A DNA stretch of 51,519 bases from contig ONPD01000002.1 of NCBI GenBank assembly GCA_900319625.1, positions 260,367 to 311,885 on the forward strand, in the 5' to 3' direction. Of the stretch, positions 16,718 through 26,165 are shown piece by piece; within the stretch, counting starts at the first letter, position 1, and the number at the start of each line of letters is the position of its first letter. The position numbers and the translations under genes were made by a program. Source of the stretch: an uncultured Treponema sp. GTDB taxonomy: Bacteria; Spirochaetota; Spirochaetia; Treponematales; Treponemataceae. The notes beneath the pieces were generated by a model. The model saw nothing but the letters and a program-made list of their open reading frames with translations. It was not told where the DNA came from and searched no databases.

Positions 16718-18325
16718 TTACTCAATAATTAAACGTCCCTGACCTTCCGGCTTCTGATAGTCTTCAGGAACTTTTCCTTTCAGAATATTCAGATATTCAC
16801 ATACGGCTTCGTAGTCTGTCATAGGACTCTTTGAACCGATGATTTTTGCATCCTTAAAGAGGTGGCCGTCTCCGTGGTTCATAACAAAGAAGCTGATAGA
16901 GGCGACAGTGTAAGTTTTGTTTAGGTCAAGAGGCTGTCCGTTTACAAGAACGTCGTGTACGCGGTATTCGCCATTTACTTCGCCTGTGAAAAATCCTTTT
17001 TCATTTACAACAACTGAGCTTGGAATACCTGTATTTACCTTGTAGGTAAGGCCTGCTGTATGCATGATACCGCCGAACATTTCAGGAAGCTTTCTTACTC
17101 CAAATTCCAGCTCATCAAGAATTGTCTGTCCTGAAATCTGGTAGGCGTAAAGCTTATTGTTGAAAGGCTGCACGGTAAGAATATCGTTGAAGGTAATATC
17201 TCCTGCCTTGAGGTTTGCCCGGATTCCGCCTCCGTTGATAATTGCAATGTCGGTTTTCATAACAGTTCTGAAGGCATCTGTAAGGAAGTTTGCAATATTT
17301 CTTTCAGAACTCCGCACATACCATTTGTTGTTTTCATCAAGGGCGTTCATATCAAAAGAACTTTCGCCGTATTTCTTTTCGAGGGTTGCCGCAAGGTCAC
17401 TTTTAATCTGATTGATAGAAGCTTCAATCTTTTCATCTTTTGTTGCACCGTTTTTTTGTGGAACTTCTGCAACTAGGTCTGTGTAGATATTTCCGTCTTT
17501 TGAAAGAACAACCTTTCCGATATATTTCAGCTTTGTTCCGCTCTGAGTAATAGGAATTTCTTTTCCATCCTTGTTTTTTGCCAGCAGCTTTGGAGTAACT
17601 TCATGAGAATGGCCGTCAATTAAAGCGTCAATGCCGTTAGTGTTTGCAATAAGGTTCATGGCACTGAACTCTGCAAGATTGCATTTTTCTCCAAGGTGGG
17701 CAACGACAATTACATAATCAGCACCATTTTTTCTTGCGTCATCAACTGCCTTCTGTGTAAGTTCAAAAAGCTTGTCTCCGCCAAAATCATAAAGCTGCTT
17801 TCCTTTTTTGTCCAGAAAGTTTGCAGGGTTTGAAGAGGTAAGAGATTCCGGAGTTGTAACGCCAATATAAGCAACCTTTGTATTTCCGTAACTTATGATT
17901 TTATAGGCAGGGAAAAGGAATTTTCCATTTTTTCTTGTAAAGTTGCAGGAAAGATAGCCGCAGTTCAGTTTTTTAGAAAGTTCTAAAAAGCGGTCCATGC
18001 CGTAGTCAAACTCGTGGTTTCCCGGAATTGCAATATCATAATTCAGCTGATTCATCAGGGTGATGATGTAACCGCCCTTTGAAAGCATGCCGATTGTTCC
18101 GCCCTGAATTGCGTCACCTGCATCTACAAGGGTAACGTAAGGGGTGGTTTCTTTCATTTCCTCTTTGTAGAGGGAAAGTCCTGCGTAGCCGATGTCGTCA
18201 TCAATTCCGCAGTGAACATCATTTGTGTACAAAATTACGATGTCTTTGTCGGGATTTGCCGCAAAAGCAGAAATCGTAAAAAAGGCAGCCGCCAGAAGGG
18301 CTGTCATAAACTTAGATTTTTTCAT
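16718..18325 (-). CDS. exported 5'-nucleotidase / metallophosphoesterase (UshA family)
   Basis: A 535-residue periplasmic enzyme that removes phosphate from nucleotides (or nucleotide sugars). I start it at ATG 18323-18325 because GGAGG lies ten bases upstream and a proper signal peptide follows (MKKSKFMTALLAAAFFTISAFA, cleavage before ANPDK); a longer upstream open frame adds 26 unlikely residues. The metallophosphatase domain has YTNDVHCGI, LVDAGDAIQGG, PGNHEFDYG, VIVVAHLGE and DGHSHE. The C-terminal nucleotidase domain has INGGGIRANLKAGDITFND. It supplies nucleosides and phosphate by scavenging. It is divergent from the NamZ-fusion gene with 63 bases between them. Confidence 0.95.
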   Translation of the reverse strand: MKKSKFMTALLAAAFFTISAFAANPDKDIVILYTNDVHCGIDDDIGYAGLSLYKEEMKETTPYVTLVDAGDAIQGGTIGMLSKGGYIITLMNQLNYDIAIPGNHEFDYGMDRFLELSKKLNCGYLSCNFTRKNGKFLFPAYKIISYGNTKVAYIGVTTPESLTSSNPANFLDKKGKQLYDFGGDKLFELTQKAVDDARKNGADYVIVVAHLGEKCNLAEFSAMNLIANTNGIDALIDGHSHEVTPKLLAKNKDGKEIPITQSGTKLKYIGKVVLSKDGNIYTDLVAEVPQKNGATKDEKIEASINQIKSDLAATLEKKYGESSFDMNALDENNKWYVRSSERNIANFLTDAFRTVMKTDIAIINGGGIRANLKAGDITFNDILTVQPFNNKLYAYQISGQTILDELEFGVRKLPEMFGGIMHTAGLTYKVNTGIPSSVVVNEKGFFTGEVNGEYRVHDVLVNGQPLDLNKTYTVASISFFVMNHGDGHLFKDAKIIGSKSPMTDYEAVCEYLNILKGKVPEDYQKPEGQGRLIIE

Positions 18326-18373
18326 AAGAAAATTTCCTCCAATGCAATGATTGTACCATTTTGCTAAATCCTG

Positions 18374-18391
18374 TGGTATAATTTTTCTATG
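18374..18391 (+). promoter_or_regulatory. extended -10 promoter placed for a leaderless transcript
   Basis: TGG-TATAAT (18374-18382) is an extended -10 element ending exactly seven bases before the ATG at 18389. There is no Shine-Dalgarno. With standard spacing, transcription would begin at the A of the start codon. Confidence 0.55.
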
Positions 18392-21300
18392 AAAAAATGT
18401 CACTTTATACTTGCAGCAATCTGGATTTATGCGGCGGCTTTCTGCAGCTGTGCCAATATCAAAATCAAAAAAATCGACAAATCATATATAGAAAACTCTC
18501 CCCGCGTTATTCTTGGTGACGAACAGAGTGAAAAATATCTGCCCTTACTGACGGGAAAGAAGGTAGCCCTCTTTTCAAATCATTCAGGAATAATGGGTGA
18601 TAAAATAATTTTGCAGGACGGACGGGAACTTTACGGAGGAAGTGAGCTTTACGGAAGCAGTGAAGAAGCGGCTGATCTTCCTTTTGGAAAGGATGCAGAG
18701 GGTAATGATATTGCCTACGGCCCTCATATTCTTGATTTTCTTATTGAAAGCGGTGTGGATGTAACTGCGGTTTTCTGCCCGGAGCATGGTTTCAGAGGAA
18801 CTGCAGATGCCGGCGCCAGTATAGACAGCTCTGTTGATGAAAAAACAGGAGTTCCTATTCTTTCCCTTTATTATGGCGGTGGAGATAAAATGCCCCCTGC
18901 CACTGACATGGCCCGTTTTGACACTCTTGTAGTTGATATTCAGGATGTGGGACTGCGCTACTATACCTATTATATTTCGCTTTATCACCTTATGAAGGCC
19001 TGCGCGGCTTATGGGAAAAATGTGATCATTCTTGACCGTCCCAATCCTAACGGCTTTTATGTAGACGGCGGAATTCTGCAGAAGTCTTTTGAGTCAAACG
19101 TAGGACTTCTTTCTATGCCTACGGTTCACGGAATGACGCTTGGGGAACTTGCCCGCATGCTGAACGGTTCTAAGCTGCTTGATAAAGACTGGAAGCCCTG
19201 TGATTTGACTGTAATTCCCTGCAAAAATTATAGTCACCAGACTAAATACTGTCTTATAAGACGGCCGTCGCCTAATATCAGGACAATGAGGGCGGTTTAT
19301 CTTTACGCTTCTACCTGCTATTTTGAAAATACTATTGTTTCTGTTGGTCGCGGAACTGAATGGCCTTTTGAAATATTCGGAAGTCCTTATTTTAAAGATG
19401 ATGAAAAAATGGACTATATTTTTATTCCTCATTCAATTGACGGAGCAAAAAATCCACCGTTCTTAGAAGAAATCTGCTATGGAAAGGATTTGCGTTCCCT
19501 TCCACTTTCAAAGATTTTTGAAAAAGGCAGTGATTTATCTTATTTGAGTCAGGCTTACAGGGCAGCAAAAAAATTAAATGCGCCTGCCTTTTTTGGAAAG
19601 CCAAACAGCAAAGGTTATTACTGGATTGATTTACTGACCGGTTCTGATTTTGTCCGCACTCAGCTTATGAAGGGCAAAACCACGGAAGAGATAAAAGAAA
19701 GCTGGGAAAAGGAGCTGGAAGAGTTTAAAAAAGCCCGAAAGCCTTATCTTTTGTACCCGGAAAAAGAAGTTGAAAAAAGATGGCAGACAGACGTGACCTT
19801 CCCGGACTGGATTTCTGTTGCAAATTATTCTGCAAACAATATCCTGACCTTCCAGAGTTATAAGGGGCAGGGGAAGCTTTATTTAACGGCGGAAGAAGAC
19901 TGTTCTTTTAAGCTTTTTATAAATAACTCGCTGCTTCCTATGAAGCTTAAGGCAGGAGATGCCTACGAAGCTGACCTTTCTTCTGTTACAAAAAATGGAA
20001 GAAACACAATTCAGCTTTCAGATTTTGAAAGTCCTGAGGAAGGGGCTAAGGTTCGTGTATGCATTCCTTACCCTGTGATTCAGGAAGGAAAACTTGCGGA
20101 TTCAGGAATTTCACCTTCTGCAGTAAAATTAATAGATAAAATTATCACTTCTGACATAAAAAAAGGCTTTACAAGTGCCCAGCTGGCGGTTATTAAAGAC
20201 GGAAAGTTTGTTTATCAGAATCAGTGGGGAAATATTCAGGCTTATGGTAAAGACGGTGTTGCTGTAAAGGCGCCTTCTGTTACAAAAGACACCATGTATG
20301 ATTTGGCCTCTGTTACAAAAATGATGGCTTGTAACTACGCTATCCAGCTCTTAGTAGAAGAGGGCAGGCTCCCCCTTGATACAAAGCTTGTTGATATTTT
20401 TGGAAGCCGCTTTGCAGACGATACAATTTTAATAGATTACGAAAATAAAAAGGTTCACGATGTATTTTCGCTTGAACAGATAAAAGAATGGAAGAGAAAT
20501 ATCACCGTGCGTCACCTTCTGGCTCATACGGGCGGCTTTCCTTCAGGCTATCCCTATTACAATGACAGCATAAATCTTCAGCAAGACCGCTTTAATGCGG
20601 AGCCCGGTTCAAATGTGCTTTTTTCGGGAAATGATAATTCGGAAGAAACAAGACAGAAAACTCTGGAACAGATTTTTCGTTCGCCTCTTTCTTATGAGCC
20701 TGGAACAAAGCTTCGTTACAGCGACATAGATTACATGCTTTTATGCTATGTGGCAGAAAAAATCACCGGACAAAAATTTGATGACTTTTTACGCGAGAAC
20801 TTCTGGCAGCCGCTAGGACTAAAGCGTATAACTTTTAATCCCCTCAAAAACGGTTTTACAAAGAATGACTGCGCCGCAACCGAGACGAACGGTAATTCCT
20901 GTTCCGGTTCCCTTAAGTTTACTGGAATCAGAACAGAAACCCTGCAGGGAGAAGTTCACGACGGAAATGCCTGGTACACTATGGCAGGACTTTCCGGACA
21001 TGCAGGCCTTTTTGCAAATGCCAGTGATTTAGCCCTTCTTGCAAGTCTTATGCTTACCGGCGGTCTTGGAGAGCAGAGGTTTTTCAGCCGCAATACAATA
21101 GATTTATTTACAAGCCCTCAGCTGGAAAATTACTGCGATTACGCTCTTGGCTGGTGGCGGCAGGCAGAGTTTCAGACACCAAAACAGTTCGGTACCCTTT
21201 CTTCAAGCAGAGCCTTCGGTCACCACGGCTTTACAGGCTGTGTAGTTTTTGTTGAGCCCGAAGAAAACTTAGTAATTGTTTACCTTACAAATAAAATCAA

Positions 21301-21526
21301 CACAAAAATGATTAAGGGCAAGGAATTCAGTAATCAGTTTGAAGGAAATGCCTACCTCTCTTCTATGGTAGGCTTTGTTCCTCAGATAATTATGATGGGC
21401 CTGAAAGGGGCCGGCGAGGCTCAGCTAAAAGCCCTTGTAAACGATATGAAAAAAAATGCCCGCCTTGCAGCAGATGCGCAGGGCGGGGCATATCAAAAGG
21501 CTTACGAAGCCTTACTTAATAACTAA
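18389..21526 (+). CDS. NamZ-type (DUF1343, GH171) exo-muramidase fused to a beta-lactamase-fold serine hydrolase, lipoprotein
   Basis: A 1045-residue exported protein. The N-terminus is a lipoprotein signal (hydrophobic stretch, then FCSC, likely lipidated Cys21). Residues about 45-450 form a DUF1343 domain: [71 protein letters not shown]. This family includes NamZ, an exo-beta-N-acetylmuramidase. A small beta-rich module (about 475-570) follows. From about 590 the protein is a class-C beta-lactamase/esterase fold, with the nucleophile in SVTK (Ser641-Lys644), the YSD motif at 777, and a late HHGFTG motif. In Bacillus subtilis the separate genes ybbC (namZ) and ybbE (amiE) supply these two activities for cell-wall recycling; here they appear to be joined. 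The 3' end overlaps leuS by 15 bases, convergently. Confidence 0.9.
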   Translation: MKKCHFILAAIWIYAAAFCSCANIKIKKIDKSYIENSPRVILGDEQSEKYLPLLTGKKVALFSNHSGIMGDKIILQDGRELYGGSELYGSSEEAADLPFGKDAEGNDIAYGPHILDFLIESGVDVTAVFCPEHGFRGTADAGASIDSSVDEKTGVPILSLYYGGGDKMPPATDMARFDTLVVDIQDVGLRYYTYYISLYHLMKACAAYGKNVIILDRPNPNGFYVDGGILQKSFESNVGLLSMPTVHGMTLGELARMLNGSKLLDKDWKPCDLTVIPCKNYSHQTKYCLIRRPSPNIRTMRAVYLYASTCYFENTIVSVGRGTEWPFEIFGSPYFKDDEKMDYIFIPHSIDGAKNPPFLEEICYGKDLRSLPLSKIFEKGSDLSYLSQAYRAAKKLNAPAFFGKPNSKGYYWIDLLTGSDFVRTQLMKGKTTEEIKESWEKELEEFKKARKPYLLYPEKEVEKRWQTDVTFPDWISVANYSANNILTFQSYKGQGKLYLTAEEDCSFKLFINNSLLPMKLKAGDAYEADLSSVTKNGRNTIQLSDFESPEEGAKVRVCIPYPVIQEGKLADSGISPSAVKLIDKIITSDIKKGFTSAQLAVIKDGKFVYQNQWGNIQAYGKDGVAVKAPSVTKDTMYDLASVTKMMACNYAIQLLVEEGRLPLDTKLVDIFGSRFADDTILIDYENKKVHDVFSLEQIKEWKRNITVRHLLAHTGGFPSGYPYYNDSINLQQDRFNAEPGSNVLFSGNDNSEETRQKTLEQIFRSPLSYEPGTKLRYSDIDYMLLCYVAEKITGQKFDDFLRENFWQPLGLKRITFNPLKNGFTKNDCAATETNGNSCSGSLKFTGIRTETLQGEVHDGNAWYTMAGLSGHAGLFANASDLALLASLMLTGGLGEQRFFSRNTIDLFTSPQLENYCDYALGWWRQAEFQTPKQFGTLSSSRAFGHHGFTGCVVFVEPEENLVIVYLTNKINTKMIKGKEFSNQFEGNAYLSSMVGFVPQIIMMGLKGAGEAQLKALVNDMKKNARLAADAQGGAYQKAYEALLNN

Positions 21527-24064
21527 GTTCACCAGCTTATCAGGCACGATAACTGTCTTAACAATCTCGTGTCCATCGGTAAACTTCTTTACGCCTTCAA
21601 GGGCAAGGGCTGCGGCTTTGAGGTCGTCCTGGCTGGTGCCAGGGGCTGCCTCGAAGGTGTCGCGCTTCTTGCCGTTAATCATAACAACAATCTGCTTTGT
21701 GTCGTCCTTGCAGAAGTCTTCGTTAAAGGTCGGCCAGCTTTCGTAAGCGATTGTGTTCTTGTTGCCAAGCTTTTCCCAGAGCTCTTCACCAAGGTGAGGG
21801 GCATAAGGAGCAATCAGTTTTACAAAGTCGCTCCACATTGCGCGTGGAAGGCTTTCGAACTTGCCTGCTTCGTTGATGAAAATCATCATCTGGCTGATAG
21901 CGGTGTTGAAGTTCAAAGTATCTGTATCGTTAGAAACCTTCTTTACAGTCTGTGCAAAAGTCTTGCGCAGTGAAACAAGGGCTTTGTCTTCAATCTTTCC
22001 TGTAATATCAATGTCGTTCAAAGGCTTTTCGCTGATAGCCCACACCTTTTCAAGGAAGCGGTGAATACCAACAATTCCCTGGGTGCTCCATGGCTTACTC
22101 ATTGTAAGAGGGCCCATGAACATTTCGTACATGCGGACAGAGTCAGCGCCGTAAGCCTTAATTTCATCATCAGGGTTTACAACGTTTTTCAAAGACTTAC
22201 TCATCTTGGCAACAATCTGCTCAAGAGGTTCGCCTGTTGCTTTTTCAAAATATGTGCCGTCTGCCTTCTGGTCAACTTCATCAGTTGGAACAAGAGTCTT
22301 GTTCTTGCGCTGGAAAGCAAAAGAAGTAATCATACCCTGGTTTACAAGGCGCTGGAAAGGCTCTTTTGTAGAAACAAGACCGCAGTCGTAAAGAACCTTG
22401 TGCCAGAAGCGTGAATACAAGAGGTGAAGAACGGCGTGTTCAGCACCACCTACATACAAATCAACAGGCATCCAGTAGTTTTCTGCTTCTTTAGAACAGA
22501 ATGCCTTTTCATTCTGTGGATCAAGATAGCGCAGATAGTACCAGCAGCTTCCTGCCCACTGAGGCATTGTGTTTGTTTCACGGCGGGCAGCGCCACCACA
22601 TTTAGGACACTTGCAGTTTACCCATTCTTCAATGCCTGCAAGTGGCGATTCACCAGTACCAGTAGGCTGGTAAGATTTTACGTTTGGAAGAGTAAGAGGA
22701 AGCTGGTCTTCAGGAACAGGAACTGTACCGCAGTCAGGACAGTGTACCAGAGGAATTGGCTCACCCCAGTAGCGCTGACGGCTGAAAATCCAGTCGCGCA
22801 GCTTATAGTTTACAGCCTTTTTACCAACGCCTTTTTCTGCCAGCCATTCAAGCATTTTTGCGATGGCATCAGCCTTGTTGAGTCCGTTAAGGAATTCTGA
22901 ATTAACGTGGATTCCGTCTTCTGTCCAGGCCTGTTTCTGAACATCAACCTCGCTCTTAAGAACTTCGATGATTGGAAGATTGAATTTCTTAGCAAAATCC
23001 CAGTCGCGGGTATCATGTGCAGGAACGGCCATAATAGCGCCGGTTCCGTAAGAAATCAGAACGTAGTCAGCAACCCAGATAGGAATGAGCTTTCCGTTTA
23101 CAGGGTTCACGGCATAGCTTCCGCTGAATACACCGGTTTTGTCCTTTGCAAGGTCAGTACGTTCAAGGTCAGATTTTTTAGCTGCCTGTTCGCGGTATTC
23201 TTCGACAGCCTTTTTCTGGTCAGCGGTTGTAAGCTTTTCAATAAGAGGATGCTCCGGAGAAACAACCATGTAGGTTGCTCCGAACAAAGTATCACAGCGG
23301 GTTGTATAAACAGTAAGTTTTTCGCCGTTTTCCTTTCCGTCCTTGTCAGCAACGTTAAAGGTAACTTCAGCACCTTCAGATTTTCCAATCCAGTTGCGCT
23401 GCATGATTTTTACGCTTTCAGGCCAGTCAAGACCGTCAAGGTCTTCCAGCAGGCGCTCAGCATATTCAGTAATTTTCAAAATCCACTGGCGGATAGTCTT
23501 GTGAGTTACGATTGCACCACAGCGTTCACAGCGACCTTCCTTAACTTCCTCGTTGGCAAGACCTGTCAGACAGCTTGGACACCAGTTGATTGGAGTCTGA
23601 GCCTCGTAAGCCAGTCCCTTTTCATAAAGCTTAAGGAAAATCCACTGAGTCCAGTGATAGTAGTCAGCCTCACAGGTAGAAACAACGCGGTCCCAGTCAT
23701 AGCTGAAACCAAGCGACTTAATCTGCTGAGTAAATTTTTCGATGTTAGAGTGAGTAGTTGTGCTAGGGTGGGTACCAGTCTTAATGGCATAGTTTTCTGC
23801 CGGCAGACCAAAAGAGTCAAATCCCATCGGGTGAAGCACATTAAAGCCCTTCATTCTAAGGTAACGGCAGTAAATATCAGTTGCTGTGTAGCCTTCAGGA
23901 TGACCTACATGAAGTCCTGCCGCACTAGGATACGGGAACATATCCAGAATATACTTTCGTTTTTCCGGTGGAATCTTAGAATCTTCCTTAGCGCGGAATG
24001 TTTTGTTCAATTCCCAGTATTTCTGCCACTTGGGTTCGATGTTTTCAAACGGATACTTAGACAT
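21512..24064 (-). CDS. leuS: leucyl-tRNA synthetase
   Basis: An 850-residue class-I aminoacyl-tRNA synthetase. The HIGH motif is HVGH (52-55, in [20 protein letters not shown]), the KMSKS motif is at 620-624, and zinc-binding cysteine pairs (CPSCLTG with CERCG, and CPDCG with CPKCGG) and the editing domain with [19 protein letters not shown] lie between. The C-terminal domain ends in the family-typical [21 protein letters not shown] sits seven bases before ATG. No T-box leader was recognised upstream; the region holds a fold-back element instead. The length is normal for bacterial LeuRS. Confidence 0.99.
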   Translation of the reverse strand: MSKYPFENIEPKWQKYWELNKTFRAKEDSKIPPEKRKYILDMFPYPSAAGLHVGHPEGYTATDIYCRYLRMKGFNVLHPMGFDSFGLPAENYAIKTGTHPSTTTHSNIEKFTQQIKSLGFSYDWDRVVSTCEADYYHWTQWIFLKLYEKGLAYEAQTPINWCPSCLTGLANEEVKEGRCERCGAIVTHKTIRQWILKITEYAERLLEDLDGLDWPESVKIMQRNWIGKSEGAEVTFNVADKDGKENGEKLTVYTTRCDTLFGATYMVVSPEHPLIEKLTTADQKKAVEEYREQAAKKSDLERTDLAKDKTGVFSGSYAVNPVNGKLIPIWVADYVLISYGTGAIMAVPAHDTRDWDFAKKFNLPIIEVLKSEVDVQKQAWTEDGIHVNSEFLNGLNKADAIAKMLEWLAEKGVGKKAVNYKLRDWIFSRQRYWGEPIPLVHCPDCGTVPVPEDQLPLTLPNVKSYQPTGTGESPLAGIEEWVNCKCPKCGGAARRETNTMPQWAGSCWYYLRYLDPQNEKAFCSKEAENYWMPVDLYVGGAEHAVLHLLYSRFWHKVLYDCGLVSTKEPFQRLVNQGMITSFAFQRKNKTLVPTDEVDQKADGTYFEKATGEPLEQIVAKMSKSLKNVVNPDDEIKAYGADSVRMYEMFMGPLTMSKPWSTQGIVGIHRFLEKVWAISEKPLNDIDITGKIEDKALVSLRKTFAQTVKKVSNDTDTLNFNTAISQMMIFINEAGKFESLPRAMWSDFVKLIAPYAPHLGEELWEKLGNKNTIAYESWPTFNEDFCKDDTKQIVVMINGKKRDTFEAAPGTSQDDLKAAALALEGVKKFTDGHEIVKTVIVPDKLVNLVIK

Positions 24065-24120
24065 TTATTGCCTCTTTTATTAATAGTAAAGTTCATTAAT
24101 TATAATGAATTTTGGGGCGA

Positions 24121-24240
24121 GTTCCAACACCTACTCGCCTTCCGGGCGCCCCTACGGTTGGTACTGCAAACGTTATTTGCACCCTGTAACTTCCGCTAGC
24201 GGAAGTTGCGCAAACGTTAGTTGCATTCGGAAGTTGGAAC
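24121..24240. repeat. 120-bp nested fold-back intergenic element
   Basis: Outer inverted repeat GTTCCAAC (24121-24128) with GTTGGAAC (24233-24240). Inside are a 20-base perfect palindrome (24188-24207, AACTTCCGCT plus its complement) and two near-identical partly palindromic words, GCAAACGTTATTTGC (24166-24180) and GCAAACGTTAGTTGC (about 24210-24224). GC-rich flanking sequence continues to about 24300. The 284-base gap between leuS and the RluA gene holds only this and the RluA promoter. Confidence 0.6.
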
Positions 24241-24313
24241 GATATTTACGACGTTTGCGGCACCCGCTTCGCGGCCCTCCATGCTCGCGCCAACTGCCCC
24301 TTAACTTTGCCCG

Positions 24314-24351
24314 TTTCCATCTGCCCAGATTTTCGCTATAATATATATATG
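24314..24351 (+). promoter_or_regulatory. promoter placed for a leaderless RluA transcript
   Basis: TTTCCA (24314-24319), 17 bases, then TATAAT (24337-24342), then exactly six bases to the ATG at 24349. There is no Shine-Dalgarno between them. Confidence 0.55.
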
Positions 24352-25095
24352 AAGAATTTTGATTACAGCGTAATTTATAGCGACGACGATATTGTTGTTT
24401 TGAATAAGCGAAGCGGTATTCTTATTGCAGCAGACCGCTACGATCCCGATGCGCCGCGCCTTGATCTTATTGCAGAAAAAGAATTCGGCAAATTGTATGC
24501 CGTTCACAGAATTGATAAGGACACTTCTGGCCTTATTATTTATGCCAGAAATCCTGAAGCCCAGCGTACCCTTTCCATGCAGTTTGAAAACCGCGAGGTT
24601 CACAAAACTTATCACGCCCTGGTTTACGGTCATCCTATGTGGAATGACCTTCACGTAACTCTGCCCCTTAAGCCGGACGGAGATGCCCGCCACAGAACTG
24701 TTGTTGTAAAGCGTGGAGGAAAGCCCAGCGTAACTGATTTGCATCTGATTGGAAGCTGCGGTCAGTTTTCCTGGATTGAAGCTAAGCCTTTGACAGGCCG
24801 CACCCACCAGATCCGCGTTCACCTGGCTGAAAACGGCTTTTGTATTGTATGCGACCCTCTTTACAGTGGTAACCAGAAGCCCCTGCGCCTGAGTGAAATT
24901 AAAAAGAACTGGCGGGGTGACGAGGATGAAGAGCGTCCTTTGCTGAGCCGTCTTGCCCTTCACGCATATAAAATAGAATTTAATCATCCAAAAAGCGGTG
25001 AAAAAGTAAGCTTTACGGCGCCTTATCCTCGTGATATGGAAGCGGTAAGAAAACAGTTTGCAAAGATTTACGGGGTTGATTCGATTGCCGAATAA
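24349..25095 (+). CDS. RluA-family RNA pseudouridine synthase
   Basis: A 248-residue enzyme that converts specific uridines in rRNA or tRNA to pseudouridine. The catalytic aspartate is Asp56 in HRIDKDTSG. Further motifs are KTYHALVYG, the GGKPSVTDLHLI strand, and LTGRTHQIRVHLAENG near the active site, followed by DPLYSG. No S4 domain precedes it, as in short RluA/TruC-like members; the exact target cannot be told. I use the ATG at 24349 rather than a TTG 42 bases upstream, because the family-like sequence starts here and the promoter -10 box would otherwise lie inside the gene. The end overlaps the omptin gene. Confidence 0.93.
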   Translation: MKNFDYSVIYSDDDIVVLNKRSGILIAADRYDPDAPRLDLIAEKEFGKLYAVHRIDKDTSGLIIYARNPEAQRTLSMQFENREVHKTYHALVYGHPMWNDLHVTLPLKPDGDARHRTVVVKRGGKPSVTDLHLIGSCGQFSWIEAKPLTGRTHQIRVHLAENGFCIVCDPLYSGNQKPLRLSEIKKNWRGDEDEERPLLSRLALHAYKIEFNHPKSGEKVSFTAPYPRDMEAVRKQFAKIYGVDSIAE

Positions 25096-26080
25096 AAAAG
25101 TTTTTAAATCACTTTTAATTTCTCTTTTTCTTCTGATTGCGGGGGGCGTAAAGGCTTTCTCCTTTGAGCTTTTTCAGTTTTCGGTGGCACCTAAGTATGC
25201 AATCCAGAACGGGCAGATGAATGAATATGTAATTTATGCTAACGGGCATACAGAAAGTGAATTAACCTGGGATATAAAATGGCTTAATCTTTTAGGTATT
25301 AATGCAAGTATGGGCTGGGAAATGCTTCTTCTGGAAGCAAACTGTATGTGGGGTATTCCTAAATCCAGCGGTATGATGTGTGATTCAGACTGGCTTAACA
25401 AATCTAATTATGGAATGAAGACAGACTATTCAGAAAGTGATAATAAAATCACATATCTTGGAAACCTGGATTTAAGGTTTGGACTTAATATAAAAACCTG
25501 GGATTTTCTTCATTTAATTCCCTATGCAGGAATATCTTATGACAGGATTTCTTTTACGGCTCTGGGTGGAAATTACTGGTATGGCGATTCGGGGTCTACA
25601 CATTTAGGATATGATGTGGCCTATAATGATCCGCTTGCAAAAACAGGAAGCTTTGGCACTGATAATGATGTAATAACTTATGACAGGGAAACTTTTAATT
25701 ATAAAATCGGTCTGAAGGTAAAATATAATTTTTTCACCCGTTTTACTCTTGCTGTAGATTTTGGACTTGCTGTTTTTACGCAGGTAAATTCTGTTGATCA
25801 TCATGTCCTGAAAGATAATTCAAGCGGGGCAGCCTATTATCTTGATAAAATGCAGGGATTTTTTAAATCTTTTGATGCCGCTGCTGAGTTTGATGTAAAT
25901 ATCTGGAAGGGACTTTCTGCCGGTGCCGGCTTCAAATTTGTCCTTATAAATAATACAGATGGAAATGATTATTGTCGTAAGAGTACAGAAACGAAATATT
26001 CCATTCCATCTGATGGTTCAAAAGCAAGGGCTTCCGGCTACTATTATAATATAGAAGCCTTTCTGCGTTATTCCTTCTAA
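25085..26080 (+). CDS. omptin-family outer-membrane aspartic protease, catalytic residues intact
   Basis: A 331-residue predicted outer-membrane barrel with signal peptide (MPNKKVFKSL then a hydrophobic core, cleavage near VKA). The match to OmpT/Pla is recognisable by eye: SELTWD, a CDSDW segment corresponding to OmpT MVDQDW (catalytic Asp83/Asp85), DNKITYLGNLDLRFGLNIKTW, ISFTALGGNYWYG (OmpT has SFTARGGSYIY), and SVDHH corresponding to Asp210/His212. Here the residues are Asp100, Asp102, Asp238 and His240, so the full catalytic set is kept. The start is probably TTG 25085 with ACGGGG nine bases upstream, overlapping the RluA gene by 11 bases; TTG 25058 is an alternative. Omptins cut between basic residues; the substrate here is unknown. 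A divergent paralogue lies at 49138-50226. Confidence 0.8.
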   Translation: MPNKKVFKSLLISLFLLIAGGVKAFSFELFQFSVAPKYAIQNGQMNEYVIYANGHTESELTWDIKWLNLLGINASMGWEMLLLEANCMWGIPKSSGMMCDSDWLNKSNYGMKTDYSESDNKITYLGNLDLRFGLNIKTWDFLHLIPYAGISYDRISFTALGGNYWYGDSGSTHLGYDVAYNDPLAKTGSFGTDNDVITYDRETFNYKIGLKVKYNFFTRFTLAVDFGLAVFTQVNSVDHHVLKDNSSGAAYYLDKMQGFFKSFDAAAEFDVNIWKGLSAGAGFKFVLINNTDGNDYCRKSTETKYSIPSDGSKARASGYYYNIEAFLRYSF

Positions 26081-26104
26081 ATTATCCTTTCTCCCATAAA
26101 AATA

Positions 26105-26118
26105 CGAAAACGTTGTCA
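26105..26118. promoter_or_regulatory. cre-like operator upstream of the LacI-type regulator gene
   Basis: CGAAAACGTTGTCA matches 13 of 14 positions of the LacI-family cre pattern TGWAANCGNTNWCA. Its reverse complement shares ACAACGTTTTCG with both sites in front of the transport operon (27255-27268, 27272-27285). It lies about nine bases upstream of the probable -35 box of the regulator gene, so autoregulation is likely. Confidence 0.75.
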
Positions 26119-26126
26119 TAAAAATC

Positions 26127-26165
26127 TTTACAAAACTAACTTTCAATGTTAAAAATGTTTATATG
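26127..26165 (+). promoter_or_regulatory. probable promoter of the LacI-type gene, possibly leaderless
   Basis: TTTACA (26127-26132), 18 bases, then AAAAAT (26151-26156), six bases before the ATG at 26163. No Shine-Dalgarno is present. The -10 box is weak (4 of 6). Confidence 0.4.

Noticed and set aside
18326..18403. Longer start for the 5'-nucleotidase (18403)
   Set aside because: It would put 26 non-signal residues before a good signal peptide that has its own GGAGG.
22907..24199. 430-codon plus-strand frame opposite leuS
   Set aside because: It is antisense to a certain essential gene and its composition is that of a shadow frame.
24105..24341. 78-codon frame through the fold-back element before the RluA gene
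   Set aside because: Its reading is explained by palindromic, GC-rich non-coding sequence.
24065..24348. T-box leader for leuS
   Set aside because: No specifier hairpin or T-box core is visible; the palindromes do not fit the T-box layout.
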